The position numbers and the translations under genes were made by a program. From Maribellus maritimus (GTDB taxonomy: Bacteria > Bacteroidota > Bacteroidia > Bacteroidales > Prolixibacteraceae), in the NCBI RefSeq assembly GCF_022267315.1, contig NZ_JAIKLE010000030.1:16372-80371 (forward strand): a DNA stretch of 64,000 nt, written 5' to 3'. Of the stretch, positions 10,292-20,718 are shown one piece after another; position 1 is the first letter of the stretch, and every line of letters starts with the position of its first letter. The notes below the pieces were generated by a model. That model saw only the letters and a list, made by a program, of their open reading frames with translations. It was not told the origin of the DNA and did not search any database.

Positions 10292-11093
10292 TTTTTCTGT
10301 TTAAATGTAAATGAGAGTATTGTTGTATATGTATAAGAGTATATGTATTTGTTACTTGGAAAATTGAGTTTGCAGCTCAGAAGGAGAAACAGATTCAGTA
10401 AGAAAGGGTAGGGGATACGAACAAAAGGCGGAGACTTTATCATTTTGATAATGTTTCCACTTTTATGAACCTATTCGGAAAAATATTGAACTTCTTGTTT
10501 CAAGATTACGATGGCGTATTGAGGCCCATACACAAAAAAGAAAAATAAAAAAGGAGTTTAAAAAGCAAAAAGAACGACAATCTCTCATTGCTTTTTTGTG
10601 TAATTATATTTTAACTTTTAAAACAAATCATTTACGGTATATTATCCTTAATTGTGTTCGTAAATGGCAGAAACAATTTTATTAAACCTCTTTTACAAGC
10701 ACCTTTTGTTTTCATGTTAAACCATTTTGGTTGATTATCAGGTCTTTTGTTTCGATGCTGCTTCACATCCAAGGTAGTTTAGAGGCATTTTTCCTGTCAC
10801 CTGTAAGTGTATTACTATAAAGGAAATATTTCCTCGTAAAGTTTTATAATTTTCTGCTTGTCACTATCAACGAAACCTGCAGCTCTCTGGCTCATTTCAT
10901 ACCAGAGCATTTTATTTCTCTCAGATCAACCTTCGGCAGAAACGTAAATGATTGCACAGGCTGCATTTCTTACTTTAAAAAAACAAGCCTTGGATAAAGA
11001 AAGAGAGTTATTTTTATTTGGCTTTACATTCTTATTTCGTTGTTTTTGCCCCCAAAAGCTTTTAGCTTCTGTTCTAAAGTATTCTTGATTATT
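10292..11093. other. Intergenic stretch with a possible gene remnant
   Basis: No full gene is visible in 802 bp. On the minus strand, 10815 to about 10925 reads as a 36-codon open segment ending at TAG, containing WYEMSQRAAGF and DSDKQKIIKLYEEIF. This looks like the C-terminus of a soluble enzyme and not random translation, but I cannot name the family. It has no start region, so it is best seen as a decayed gene end. The rest is AT-rich and should hold the promoter of the sigma gene. Confidence 0.35.
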
Positions 11094-12911
11094 TTATTCT
11101 TGATGTTTGCCGGTTTCGCGTTCTTCCCAGCCGCTTTTTCCTTCATCGATATAAATTTCCTGAACCGACTTGGAAACACGGTTGTCCACTTCTTCCACTA
11201 AATGAATTTTTAAAGGGTGAGTCAATCGTTTTTTCCAATCTAAAACAGGTTGGTAAGGCTCTTCTCCGTCTTTTGTTTCGAAAACAAGGTAAGCCCATTT
11301 TTCAGTAAAGAAATTACCTTTCATGGCCGGGACCATTTGTTGCATATTCGATGAAAGGAATGGCAGAGACAGCGCACGGGCCCAATAAATCCATGGACCT
11401 CCGGTGATGTACATGTATGGATTTAACAAGCGTTCACGCGATTCGATGCCGGTGTTGGCGTATGACAACTGAATTCCTGCGAAACCGATGTGTGTGTCTT
11501 TGTTGTAAAATGAGATCCATGGAACGTCGTCTTCCATTTTAAGGTCAGTCAGGTCAGGCATATCGGTAACATCGTATGTAATAACTTTGTTTCTTACAGC
11601 GTCGAACCAGGCGGCGTGTGTCATCAATTCTCGTTTAAAAACCACCTCACCATTTCGTAAGGCAATGCAGTTGATGGTTTCGTTGATGCGCATATTGGTT
11701 GTTGTGATAATGTATGGAACATCCGGATGAAATTCATATCGAACCGATGCGTCAACTTCGGGAATGTCGCGCAGGTTATCCCATAATTCGGCTACAGTAA
11801 CCACTGGTCCTGAAATGAGATTAATATTTTTTGGAGGGTTCCAGTCGGCAGTATGTGTCCATGGGCGTGGGGGAGAATAAATTCCGGGATTCCAGTGAAC
11901 AGCGCCGTTGGTTTCCATACGGTGAAACAATGGAAAATCAGGACGATCTTTTAACATAAGTTGATCGAGGTGCCCCGAATTATTGTGCAAAGAAACCGTC
12001 AAAGCTCCATTGTCTATACTAATTCCGGGCATTTCACCCTGAACTTTCAAATTAGAATTATAAACTTTCGTCAGCGCTTTATCATTGTTGTAGTAAATTA
12101 AATACACTTTACTTGTATTTGCCGGAACATCGGCCAGGAATGCTACGCGAGCGCTAAGTGTAGGAAACCAAAGTGGCACCGCATGTGTCGGATTTCCATT
12201 TTCATCTGGTGCCATATCATCTTCTTCGGTGTATTTTTGTAAATCATAAACCTGACAAGGCACTTCTTTAACCGCATGGATTTTCGAATCGAACTCTACT
12301 ACCCGAACCTCTCGTTTTAAATCAAAAGCCTCATCCGGATAAAATGCAACAACCGCCTCCACAGCTTCTGATTTTCTGTCAATTCCGGCAGTTTCGCTTA
12401 ACACCACCGACTTGTAATTTTTCCAAGCTGTATCAAAAATTTTGGCGTCGTTGGGCGAAGTAAGTGTTACTGTCTGTGATAGAAACTTATCATCAGAAGA
12501 ATTTTCAACGCCTTCCTTCATTCTTACCGTTAGTTTTATGTTGTATTTTTTTCCGGGTTCCCACTTTACCCATCCAACTACATTCGGATTTTTGTAAAGG
12601 GTGGCGTCGTGAGATAATCCATATCCCGACGGCGGACGATGAGACAGTGGCGGATATTCTTTTTCAATTACATCTTTTTCGCGATACAAATCAGTGCTTC
12701 TCAAAACTTTCCCGTTTACTTCTGCCTCTACTTCAATTATCGAAGCTTCAGGCAATTCCAGCTCAGCAAAAAAATGATAAAACGGAATTGCCGGACAAGG
12801 ATAGTCGAGGTTTATACTTTTTATTGAAAGCTGTGCCTCTTCCTTTTTTGCCTGGCTGCCCATGGCAAATAGTACAAAAGCAAGAATTAAAAAAGATATC
12901 TTTTGTTTCAT
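11094..12911 (-). CDS. Secreted protein of unknown family in the polysaccharide locus
   Basis: Protein of 605 residues with a signal peptide (1-21). I do not recognise the family with confidence. The body is beta-rich with many Trp, His and Asp residues (for example WFPTLSARVAFL, WNPGIYSPPRPWTHTADWNPPKN and MYITGGPWIYWARAL), which is the look of a galactose-mutarotase-like or polysaccharide-lyase-like sandwich fold. It is the last gene of a minus-strand run of glycan enzymes, 43 bp after the 900-residue protein. It is most likely a periplasmic or surface enzyme or glycan-binding protein. Confidence 0.6.
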   Translation of the reverse strand: MKQKISFLILAFVLFAMGSQAKKEEAQLSIKSINLDYPCPAIPFYHFFAELELPEASIIEVEAEVNGKVLRSTDLYREKDVIEKEYPPLSHRPPSGYGLSHDATLYKNPNVVGWVKWEPGKKYNIKLTVRMKEGVENSSDDKFLSQTVTLTSPNDAKIFDTAWKNYKSVVLSETAGIDRKSEAVEAVVAFYPDEAFDLKREVRVVEFDSKIHAVKEVPCQVYDLQKYTEEDDMAPDENGNPTHAVPLWFPTLSARVAFLADVPANTSKVYLIYYNNDKALTKVYNSNLKVQGEMPGISIDNGALTVSLHNNSGHLDQLMLKDRPDFPLFHRMETNGAVHWNPGIYSPPRPWTHTADWNPPKNINLISGPVVTVAELWDNLRDIPEVDASVRYEFHPDVPYIITTTNMRINETINCIALRNGEVVFKRELMTHAAWFDAVRNKVITYDVTDMPDLTDLKMEDDVPWISFYNKDTHIGFAGIQLSYANTGIESRERLLNPYMYITGGPWIYWARALSLPFLSSNMQQMVPAMKGNFFTEKWAYLVFETKDGEEPYQPVLDWKKRLTHPLKIHLVEEVDNRVSKSVQEIYIDEGKSGWEERETGKHQE

Positions 12912-12954
12912 CGTATGGTGTTTTTTTAAATAATTCTAAACAAATTCTTAAAAG

Positions 12955-15657
12955 TTATTCGACGTTTATTTTTGATTTTGTTATCAGATTTCTCTCACGC
13001 AACGCTTCTACGCCTTTTTCCCAATTTCCTTCATCTGCCCACATATAATATGAAAAGTACATCGCATTTTTCTTAATGATTCTTATCCAGGGTTGAAATT
13101 CAACATAATAGTGACGTGTACTTGAGTTCCGCGGATGATTCATCCACATGTGCAAAAAATCGGGCTGATCAACAGGAAAAGCGCCAACAAAGAATACGTT
13201 TTCATTTTCATCTCTTCCGGCTTGCCAGCCTTCTGTTAGGGTGAAAATCTGTCCGTAATATTCGTCCATTCTCATCCTGTATTTCAACAAACCTTTCACA
13301 TCGGGAACCATAAACACATCAACAGTATCGTGCGCAGCTCCCAACGCCAAAATAGGCTGCGGCCCGAACATGTCAGTTTCTTTATTGGTAAAATTAAGTT
13401 TGAATTTCACTTCAAGAAGAGGTGAATCGCCATAAAGTGTAAATATTTTTTCGATTTGGTTTCCATAAAAATCGGAAGTCATTTTGACACTCACGCTCGT
13501 ACCTCCACTTTTCAGGATCTCAGCATCAAAAACTTTATGTGTTTCCATGCTGGGCTGCCCCAGAAAATCTTCAAATCCGCCAAACGGATAATAATGCCGT
13601 TCGCGGAAAGGCTGATTTTCATTTGCCGGTTTTTCCGGCCATGATTTAAAAAGTACATTGTCGTCTTTACTTTTTACGATGTATTCAATAACACGCGCTC
13701 CGATTGTGAGCAGTGTCACCTTAACTTTGTCGTTTTCCATCTGGTATTCATCCACGCCATCACCGTTCAAATCAACAGTTGTTAATGTGGATTGTCCTTG
13801 TGCTTTTTCAACGCCCAGCTGCGTTTCTGAAGAACAATCAAGTGCCGTTGTAACAAGCTTGTAATTTCCTGCCTTGATTTTTATATCAAACACCAACTCT
13901 TTGTATGTATCGGGCGCAACTTCACATTGCTGAATTTTTTCAAAAACAGCTTTCCCGGGTTTGTCTGTTTTGAAAACCTGCACTTTTACAGGAAAAGAAG
14001 ATTCTTTTGTGAAATTGTGAACCGATACCGGATATTGCACAACCGGCGTTTGTCCGTACAACAATTGAGGTACAGAAATAGCAGGTGGCAAATCCAGCAT
14101 GGTCACAGTCGATTTCTTCTTCCCATCCCAAACAAAATCAATCCCAATAGGATTTGTTTTTCCCATAGCTTCTTTTTCAATGGAAACAGGGAAACGCACT
14201 TCTTTTTGACTGTTGGCAGGTAGGGAAATTGCTTTCCCGTTTTCTGCCAATTTCAAAGCTGAAGGCAACGAAAGCGACAAATTACCGGTAATGGCTTTAT
14301 TTGAGTAGTTGGTTAAGGTTATTTTTACTTCTGAGCCATTCGTCTCGGTATAAATATCTATATAATCTCCAAAATAATCTTCAAGGAAAATGCGGTCAAG
14401 TTCGAGTACTTGCATCGCTTGTCTGAAATAGTCTCCACCAATGATTTTTCCTTGTGGAAGAACAGCTACTTCTCGGCGTTCTTTTATTGCTTTTATTATG
14501 GATTTTTTATTTACATAAGCACCTTTTGGAAGAAACAACACCATTGAAGACGTTGCTCCACCAGAAAAGGATGAAGTAAGATTTACAAAAGGAAGCTCCT
14601 GGTTATCCAGTTGTTTTTTATTTCCTTCGTTTACAATGTAGCCGTCATACACATCGTGTTCGTCAGCTTTATTGTCAAATACCTGGCGGAAAATATATCC
14701 GTTTTTCTTTTTAACAAAATCTACATATCCTTGTTGTTTTATGTCTTGTTCCTGAAGTCCGTCCCAATTATCGCAGCCAAAAACGAAATTTCGTTGTCCA
14801 TATCCCGGCGCATAAGAACCAGCTTCAACAAAAGCCGGATTTCCAATTTCATCCATCCACGACTGGTATTTTTCCAGCGCGCGGAACTCGTTGTAACCGC
14901 TAAAAACAAACCAGGAATTTCCTTCATTTAATCCCCGGGAAATAACATCAATCGGATGCACAAAATCAGTAGTAACAGACATGTACAATGTTTCAATTCC
15001 CATCCAGCCTTTTCTGAAATCGTAGGTTCTTACTATTTCACGAATATTTTTAATAACGGATTCCAATTTTTCGAACGCCTCTGTATCGGACGAAATCACT
15101 GCAAATATTTTTCGCTGTCCGCTTTCCAACCGGAAAACATCAGTTGGATGCCAGTCGTTCGATTTAAACTGGTGTGCAGTTAGATCTTTCTTCCAGCTGT
15201 TAATGTCGCCGGCAAGAGACAATAATTTTTTACCAACTTCAGAATGGGGCGAAGCAAAAACAAGTACATCATTACTTTTCAGAGTTGTTTCCATTTCGTT
15301 GAGCGATGGCTCTTTTACTGTTTTTGTATCCGAAGAAAGCAATTCATTAATAAATCCTTCCTGCAAATTCAAGCCTATGATTCCCAACTCTTCAGCAATG
15401 TCAATTTTGCTTTGTTTAATTGAAAGGTTTACGTCACGAACAGTCATTTTGAATAAGTTCCCATATCGGAAAGTATTCAGATAAGTATCACTCCAGTGTG
15501 TGGTGTAGCCATTATTATGAATCTCTGTTTTTACGGGAACCCGTTCTTCATTTTTTGAAATAGGAGGATGAAAACTATTCAGCTTTTGTGCGTTACTTAT
15601 CCCTACTCCCTGAAATAATAACGAAATCAATAAAATAACGAAATAATTAGATTTCAT
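12955..15657 (-). CDS. Large secreted protein of unknown family
   Basis: Protein of 900 residues with a signal peptide (1-23). The N-terminal 400 residues look mixed alpha/beta (FVFGCDNWDGLQEQD, GGDYFRQAMQVLELD). A middle part (about 430-640) resembles two immunoglobulin-like sandwiches. The C-terminal part (about 650-895) starts with a DLNGDGVDEYQMEN Ca-binding-like loop followed by a mutarotase-like sandwich (RHYYPFGGFEDF, YYVEFQPWIRI). No catalytic motif is recognisable. Its place between a CBM9-like gene and the 605-residue protein indicates a role in glycan breakdown. Confidence 0.6.
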   Translation of the reverse strand: MKSNYFVILLISLLFQGVGISNAQKLNSFHPPISKNEERVPVKTEIHNNGYTTHWSDTYLNTFRYGNLFKMTVRDVNLSIKQSKIDIAEELGIIGLNLQEGFINELLSSDTKTVKEPSLNEMETTLKSNDVLVFASPHSEVGKKLLSLAGDINSWKKDLTAHQFKSNDWHPTDVFRLESGQRKIFAVISSDTEAFEKLESVIKNIREIVRTYDFRKGWMGIETLYMSVTTDFVHPIDVISRGLNEGNSWFVFSGYNEFRALEKYQSWMDEIGNPAFVEAGSYAPGYGQRNFVFGCDNWDGLQEQDIKQQGYVDFVKKKNGYIFRQVFDNKADEHDVYDGYIVNEGNKKQLDNQELPFVNLTSSFSGGATSSMVLFLPKGAYVNKKSIIKAIKERREVAVLPQGKIIGGDYFRQAMQVLELDRIFLEDYFGDYIDIYTETNGSEVKITLTNYSNKAITGNLSLSLPSALKLAENGKAISLPANSQKEVRFPVSIEKEAMGKTNPIGIDFVWDGKKKSTVTMLDLPPAISVPQLLYGQTPVVQYPVSVHNFTKESSFPVKVQVFKTDKPGKAVFEKIQQCEVAPDTYKELVFDIKIKAGNYKLVTTALDCSSETQLGVEKAQGQSTLTTVDLNGDGVDEYQMENDKVKVTLLTIGARVIEYIVKSKDDNVLFKSWPEKPANENQPFRERHYYPFGGFEDFLGQPSMETHKVFDAEILKSGGTSVSVKMTSDFYGNQIEKIFTLYGDSPLLEVKFKLNFTNKETDMFGPQPILALGAAHDTVDVFMVPDVKGLLKYRMRMDEYYGQIFTLTEGWQAGRDENENVFFVGAFPVDQPDFLHMWMNHPRNSSTRHYYVEFQPWIRIIKKNAMYFSYYMWADEGNWEKGVEALRERNLITKSKINVE

Positions 15658-15684
15658 ATTTGGTAAATATGTTTGTTTATTGCT

Positions 15685-16854
15685 CTAATGGTTAATACTT
15701 TTTTCAGAATTTATTTTTGGTTTTTTTCTTTGCTTTAATTTGGCTGTTTCATTTAACGATAATATTTCATCCCCGTAATTTAGTTCCACAGTAAATTGTG
15801 TTGGTGTTGCCCACATTCGGATAGAAGTTTTGCTTCCATCCGAGACTTCTGTAGCTATCTGCTCCGGCACCGAAATTTCCTCCAGTGAAGCAGCATATTT
15901 CCCAACCTTTTTTTTGTAATCTTTTTGTTTGTAGAAAACCCACCATAAATACTTTTTCAAATTTTCGATTGCCGAAACTTCGAACTTCACTTTTCCTTCG
16001 CCAGCTTTTGTTTCCGAAAATTGCATCAGCCCCCAGCGTTCAGGATAGTGCATACTTATTAATCCTTGAGGACTCCAGGTCCAGTAATTTGTTTTTACTC
16101 TGTCAGGATATTCTTTCTGGTCGGCAGCATTTCCGCCTTCCCATTCCACACGCATCAAATTCACTTTCCAAATTTCTTTATCCTGTGGAATTTTAACAGC
16201 ATCGGCGCTACGCAAATCGGCAAAGGGAATTTTCATTTCAACAGTCCAACTCTTGTCCTTGTCGGTTGGAGTATTGACTGTCCCTTTTGCCATAACTGCA
16301 CTTTGAAATCCCGGGGAATTCCATGTAAACAGAGCCATTCCTCCGTCGCGATAAGATTTTGTTAAGAATAAGTCGAACAGAGTATTGAGTACATTTACTT
16401 CATATTCAAAATAATTGTGCGTATCGCCATCGGGGTCAATAAAAATTTCAAAAACATTTTCGTTGAACAATAATTCATCACGTTTTGTTATTTTGCCCTG
16501 AAGATTAGGTTCTTCAAGCTTCGCAAAAACATAGATATTCTCATTGTCCCATAACAATTTCACGTCAGTTTGTAAAAACGGTTCCGGCCATTCATTTCCT
16601 CTGATGTCGCCAAAGTCACTCAATCTTTCAATTTTACTCCAGTCAGTCTCTTTTGCAATCCCATCAATTGTCATTTTCGAGTCGGTTTTATAGATGGTGT
16701 ATGTGGAAACCGGTGTCAGCAAACTGGCATATTTCTCAAAATCTGGTTTCTGCGCAAACGAAACCTGCAGAAGGAAAAACGTCAGCAACAAAAAGAAACT
16801 TCCTTTCTTTCGCAATCCATTTTTTATATTTTGTTCAAGCTGCATTTCATTCAA
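15685..16854 (-). CDS. CBM9-like carbohydrate-binding protein
   Basis: Secreted protein of 389 residues with a signal peptide (about 15-34). Residues about 60-265 match the family 9 carbohydrate-binding-like sandwich: MTIDGIAKETDWSKIE at the start, KLLWDNENIYVFAKLEE, ENVFEIFIDPDGD, and WTVEMKIPF with an ending WKVNLMRVEW. CBM9-like domains bind the ends of polysaccharides, and in this subfamily stand-alone copies are common next to glycoside hydrolases. The last 120 residues are a Lys-rich extension without a recognised domain. The stop codon is 27 bp before the next gene and the start is 3 bp after the SGNH gene, so it is cotranscribed. Confidence 0.82.
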   Translation of the reverse strand: MNEMQLEQNIKNGLRKKGSFFLLLTFFLLQVSFAQKPDFEKYASLLTPVSTYTIYKTDSKMTIDGIAKETDWSKIERLSDFGDIRGNEWPEPFLQTDVKLLWDNENIYVFAKLEEPNLQGKITKRDELLFNENVFEIFIDPDGDTHNYFEYEVNVLNTLFDLFLTKSYRDGGMALFTWNSPGFQSAVMAKGTVNTPTDKDKSWTVEMKIPFADLRSADAVKIPQDKEIWKVNLMRVEWEGGNAADQKEYPDRVKTNYWTWSPQGLISMHYPERWGLMQFSETKAGEGKVKFEVSAIENLKKYLWWVFYKQKDYKKKVGKYAASLEEISVPEQIATEVSDGSKTSIRMWATPTQFTVELNYGDEILSLNETAKLKQRKKPKINSEKSINH

Positions 16855-16857
16855 TCT

Positions 16858-18189
16858 TTAGCGTAAGCCCTCTCCCACAATAAGGATATTCCCCAAAAAA
16901 TAATTGTAGTTTTTATATTCTGATTCATTCTTCATGAATGCTTCCGGAGCTCTTTTCGACAATATTTTTTCTTTATCGAACTCATCATCAATAACCTCAA
17001 TTTCCACAGTATGCACCGTATCTTTCAACTGTTTTTCAAGAATCACATTGTTAATCCGGTAATAGGAACAATAAGCATCAAAACGTTGAATTTCGCGTTC
17101 CTTTCCATCGATGGTTACTTTTATTTTCCCTGAACCGGGCCCAATTACATCATATAAACCAACAGCAGTTCCCTTAAATTTGAAACTGAGTTTTGCGCCC
17201 GTTTTTCCTTCGTAAATCTGAGGTAAAAATTTTTCAAATTTATCAGCCAACTCGTCTCCATTTTTCAGCAATTCCCAATCGCCTGTTTTCCTGGCATCGA
17301 CAACCGAATAACATTGTGCATTTTCCCAATTGTCGTTTAAAAAAGGGTTTGTCAATTTATGGCTGCCAACTTTTCCAAATGCTTCCATTTCCTCCAAATA
17401 TTTTACGATAACAGAAGCATATATAGGATGGCCTGATTCTGACAAGGGATGGGTATGATCTTTTGTAAACACAATTATATTATCGTTTTCCGATGGATCT
17501 GCGGTAAAAACAAGTTTCCCTTCTTCGCGAAGCTGAACTACTTTTTTCCCCGCCAGAATACTCGGAATATCATAATAATCTGCCAGCTTTTCCATGGCCA
17601 GGATCGTTGAAGACAATTCTCCTCTGAGAAATTCTTTGCACTGATCGTCAACCATCGTGTAAATAAAACAGATATCGGTAGTTGAATTGGCCTGCCATGT
17701 TTTCCGGATAATTCCTTCCATTGTACGCAAAACGTCGTCCGGTTTTTGGCTTTTATCGTTTACTGCAAATTCTACAAAAAGAAGATCCGGTTTGTATTGT
17801 AAAACGTCGTGCTCAACCCGGAAAACTCCGAGATTTGAGCCTGTTCCTCCGATAGCAGCAGCAGTTTCCAGAAATATTGTTTCTGGGTAGTGTACCCTTA
17901 GCCAATTATAGGTAAGTGTTCGCCAACCTTCTTTCGCTTCAGTAATACTTCCTCCGAGGTAGGCAACGTTTACTTTTCTCGATGTTTCTATTTTTTGATA
18001 AAAATTCGGAAGACCGCCACGTTTATGAAATTCTTTTAACTGCTCAAAAGCTATATTTTTTTTCTTTTCTGCTTTCGATAGCTCATCCGCAAAAACATTT
18101 GGTTTTAGCAAAAAGAATAAAAATATTAATATGAATATTTTTTGAATGTAACTTTTCATTTTATCACTTTCTGAATGTAAAATTCCCAA
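16858..18189 (-). CDS. SGNH/GDSL-type esterase
   Basis: Secreted hydrolase of 443 residues. All four SGNH blocks are visible: LGGSIT (Ser81), GGTGSNLG, VEFAVND and the late DHTHPLSESGH with the catalytic His. Such proteins in glycan loci are often acetylesterases that remove O-acetyl groups. The C-terminal 150 residues (about 290-440) form a beta-rich domain of the kind that joins SGNH modules to glycans. Met11 (18159) is the better start because the signal peptide begins directly after it. The gene is 177 bp from the GH31 gene upstream and 3 bp from the CBM9-like gene downstream. Confidence 0.87.
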   Translation of the reverse strand: MGILHSESDKMKSYIQKIFILIFLFFLLKPNVFADELSKAEKKKNIAFEQLKEFHKRGGLPNFYQKIETSRKVNVAYLGGSITEAKEGWRTLTYNWLRVHYPETIFLETAAAIGGTGSNLGVFRVEHDVLQYKPDLLFVEFAVNDKSQKPDDVLRTMEGIIRKTWQANSTTDICFIYTMVDDQCKEFLRGELSSTILAMEKLADYYDIPSILAGKKVVQLREEGKLVFTADPSENDNIIVFTKDHTHPLSESGHPIYASVIVKYLEEMEAFGKVGSHKLTNPFLNDNWENAQCYSVVDARKTGDWELLKNGDELADKFEKFLPQIYEGKTGAKLSFKFKGTAVGLYDVIGPGSGKIKVTIDGKEREIQRFDAYCSYYRINNVILEKQLKDTVHTVEIEVIDDEFDKEKILSKRAPEAFMKNESEYKNYNYFLGNILIVGEGLR

Positions 18190-18366
18190 TTTCGAAATTT
18201 GTACTACTCGCTTTATTTAATTCTTGCTCCTGAAATTCGATACAAACCATAAGAGAAAAAAAACAAAAACGGGGACAGTCCAATTTATTTTTTATTCAGC
18301 CACCAGATGAGTGGGATTTTTTGTCTCGGTTTTTTTCCTCAAGTTACAGCACTTCAGGAGTTCCTT

Positions 18367-20697
18367 TTATAATAAAGAAATACTTAATTTTTTTTCTTCT
18401 TCGTTTGTTATTCCGCTAACTGACAGTACTTTTGTTTCCGAATCATATTCCCAGTTTGTAATTGTAGTTCCGTTAATTTTTACATCAGCAGGTTTCGGGA
18501 TAATATTGAAATGTATAAAATATTTTCGGTCTTTAACTCTTCCCTGATAGTCGCCTTCAGTTGTATGAAGTGTAAAACTAATTTGAGATTCATTGGCTGC
18601 ACAGGTCATTTTTGTTGTTGCGATTTCTCCTTTTTCGTATCCAAAACCTTCGCCTTCATCCTCAATTAAAGTGAAATTGCTTTCTTTGTATGGATATACC
18701 TGCACAGTCATGGTATCGATTGGTTTCTGTCCAACATAATCAACATACGGCCATTCCGGAATAATTGCGCCGGCCTTAATAAACAAGCCACCTCCTTTAT
18801 CTTCCGGAATTTCAAGTTTTATTTCCTGCTTCCCTTTAAACTCTTTGTGTGACCAGTAATCTATCCATTTTCCTTCGGGCAGATACACTTTATCAGTAAA
18901 TGCGGTTACCAGCAAATTTTCGCCAAACATGTATTGATTCATATTGTCCTGCAAAGCCTTGTCTTTTGGATAACACAGCGGCATGGGTCGCATAATCGGC
19001 ACCGAAGTTTGATTACTTACATGTGCATACGTATAAATGTAGGGCATCAAACGATAGCGAAGGTTTGCATAATACCGGAATGTTTTTTCCATTTTTCCTA
19101 AAAACCAGGGGTAGCGAATATCCCACCAACTGTTTACCTGTGCCCAGCCTACAAGAAAGCCAAAGTGAATACCGTCTTTTGAGAAAACCCCCATGTCGCA
19201 GGTAACATTCGATTGGGCGGTCATTGCGTGGTTCAACATCGAAACCATGGCTCTTTGCCCGCCACCTTCGTCGCCCGCCCAGGTTGCCGCGTAATGTTGC
19301 AAACCTGCGTAACCGGTACAGAAATACATCATCGGCCGTTTATTCATGTAATCTTTCCAACCATCGTAAACCTGGCGCTGGTACATGGGCTGAAAAAGGT
19401 TGTGCATTTCAGCGTCGCTCATTCCGTTTCCATAAAACCAATCGGGATGTTCATTGATAATATAAGCCGGATCCTGCTTAAAACAGCTGACTCCATCATT
19501 AATCAATAACTTAAAATGGTCGAACCAAGGCTGGTCAACAATGGTATTTTTATTAAAAAAGCGGGCTTCGTGTGCACCGGCATCAAAATTACTTTCATCG
19601 AAAGCTGGCGTAAATCCATCCTCTTTTTTCTGGTACAATTCCGGGAATTCTTTTGCAGCCACGCGTTCTGCTTCATAAGTAATGTCGTACTCACAAAGTG
19701 TCCATACACTCAATCCAAAACCAATTCTATTCAACGCTCCCGGAAATGTAACCGCGCCCATATATTTATTTCTGAATTTTTCGCCAAACCAAGCCGGAAG
19801 AAAAAATTTATCCGGATCCCAATTAATTTCAACGGTCGGGTCATAGTAGTGTTCCATCCAGCCGGGTTCCAGGCCGAGAAAATCACAGGGAACTTTTTCT
19901 TCGCGGAATCTCGAGGCATGTTCCAGCAATTCAAACTGGTTTACTTCGCGGTTTTCAATATACATTAACCCATAAGCTTTCTGAGGTAAAATTCTTGGTG
20001 AACCGGTAATTTCAGTGTATTGTTTCAGCAAATCTTTATAATCGTTGCCTACCATGATATAAATATCAAAATTGCCGCCGTTTCCCCATATTTTCATTTC
20101 ATCGGGATTACTTTTTCCAATGTCGTAGTAATGCTTAAATGTAGTATTTATGAACAAAGCCCAACCGTTGCTGCTCATCAAAAAAGGAGCTGGGGCATAA
20201 GCCTGTCCGTATGAAACCCACGAACGCATTTGGTGTCCCCGGTGTTGGATGTGTTCTCGATCGGTATCTCCCAAACCGTAAAACAGTTCATCTTTTTGAA
20301 GATCGAATTCAGCCCCAAAACCTCCGCCAAGTACCTCTTTTGCCGGATAACCACCAGCCATTAATAATTTGTCATCATTATCGGATACAGAGAAATGGCC
20401 GTTTTTGGGGTCAACCGTCAATTTCCCTTTTTGAGTTACAAAAAGCAGTTTGCCTCCTTTTTTCTCCGTCTTCAGTGTGCTGTTTTTGGGCCATTCGTAT
20501 TTCACAATGCCATATTTCTCCATTGAAGAAATGGGAAAACTATCAATAATATTTACCTGCAACCTGAATATTTGCTCACTCAGGCAGCTCACTTTCAAAA
20601 AATTTCCATTGTAGAGTTGTACTGTTTTACTTATGGATTGAGAAAAGGAAATTCCCGATACCAAAAGAAAACAGAAAAGAATAAATCTTTTTTTCAT
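18367..20697 (-). CDS. Glycoside hydrolase family 31 enzyme
   Basis: Secreted alpha-glycosidase of 776 residues with signal peptide 1-19. The N-terminal sandwich (about 22-225) has the GH31 pattern YGLGDTDREHIQHRG. The barrel begins with QKAYGLMYIENR (239-250). The catalytic nucleophile is Asp409 in CFKQDP, and the acid/base is Asp476 in WAGDEGG. The beta4 region differs from classic alpha-glucosidases (CDFLGLEPGWMEHYYDP), so the substrate may be an alpha-xylosyl, alpha-galactosyl or sulfoquinovosyl-type sugar. The gene is 21 bp downstream of the GH116 gene in the same operon. Confidence 0.92.
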   Translation of the reverse strand: MKKRFILFCFLLVSGISFSQSISKTVQLYNGNFLKVSCLSEQIFRLQVNIIDSFPISSMEKYGIVKYEWPKNSTLKTEKKGGKLLFVTQKGKLTVDPKNGHFSVSDNDDKLLMAGGYPAKEVLGGGFGAEFDLQKDELFYGLGDTDREHIQHRGHQMRSWVSYGQAYAPAPFLMSSNGWALFINTTFKHYYDIGKSNPDEMKIWGNGGNFDIYIMVGNDYKDLLKQYTEITGSPRILPQKAYGLMYIENREVNQFELLEHASRFREEKVPCDFLGLEPGWMEHYYDPTVEINWDPDKFFLPAWFGEKFRNKYMGAVTFPGALNRIGFGLSVWTLCEYDITYEAERVAAKEFPELYQKKEDGFTPAFDESNFDAGAHEARFFNKNTIVDQPWFDHFKLLINDGVSCFKQDPAYIINEHPDWFYGNGMSDAEMHNLFQPMYQRQVYDGWKDYMNKRPMMYFCTGYAGLQHYAATWAGDEGGGQRAMVSMLNHAMTAQSNVTCDMGVFSKDGIHFGFLVGWAQVNSWWDIRYPWFLGKMEKTFRYYANLRYRLMPYIYTYAHVSNQTSVPIMRPMPLCYPKDKALQDNMNQYMFGENLLVTAFTDKVYLPEGKWIDYWSHKEFKGKQEIKLEIPEDKGGGLFIKAGAIIPEWPYVDYVGQKPIDTMTVQVYPYKESNFTLIEDEGEGFGYEKGEIATTKMTCAANESQISFTLHTTEGDYQGRVKDRKYFIHFNIIPKPADVKINGTTITNWEYDSETKVLSVSGITNEEEKKLSISLL

Positions 20698-20718
20698 AAG
20701 TTTTTATGTTCAAACGTT

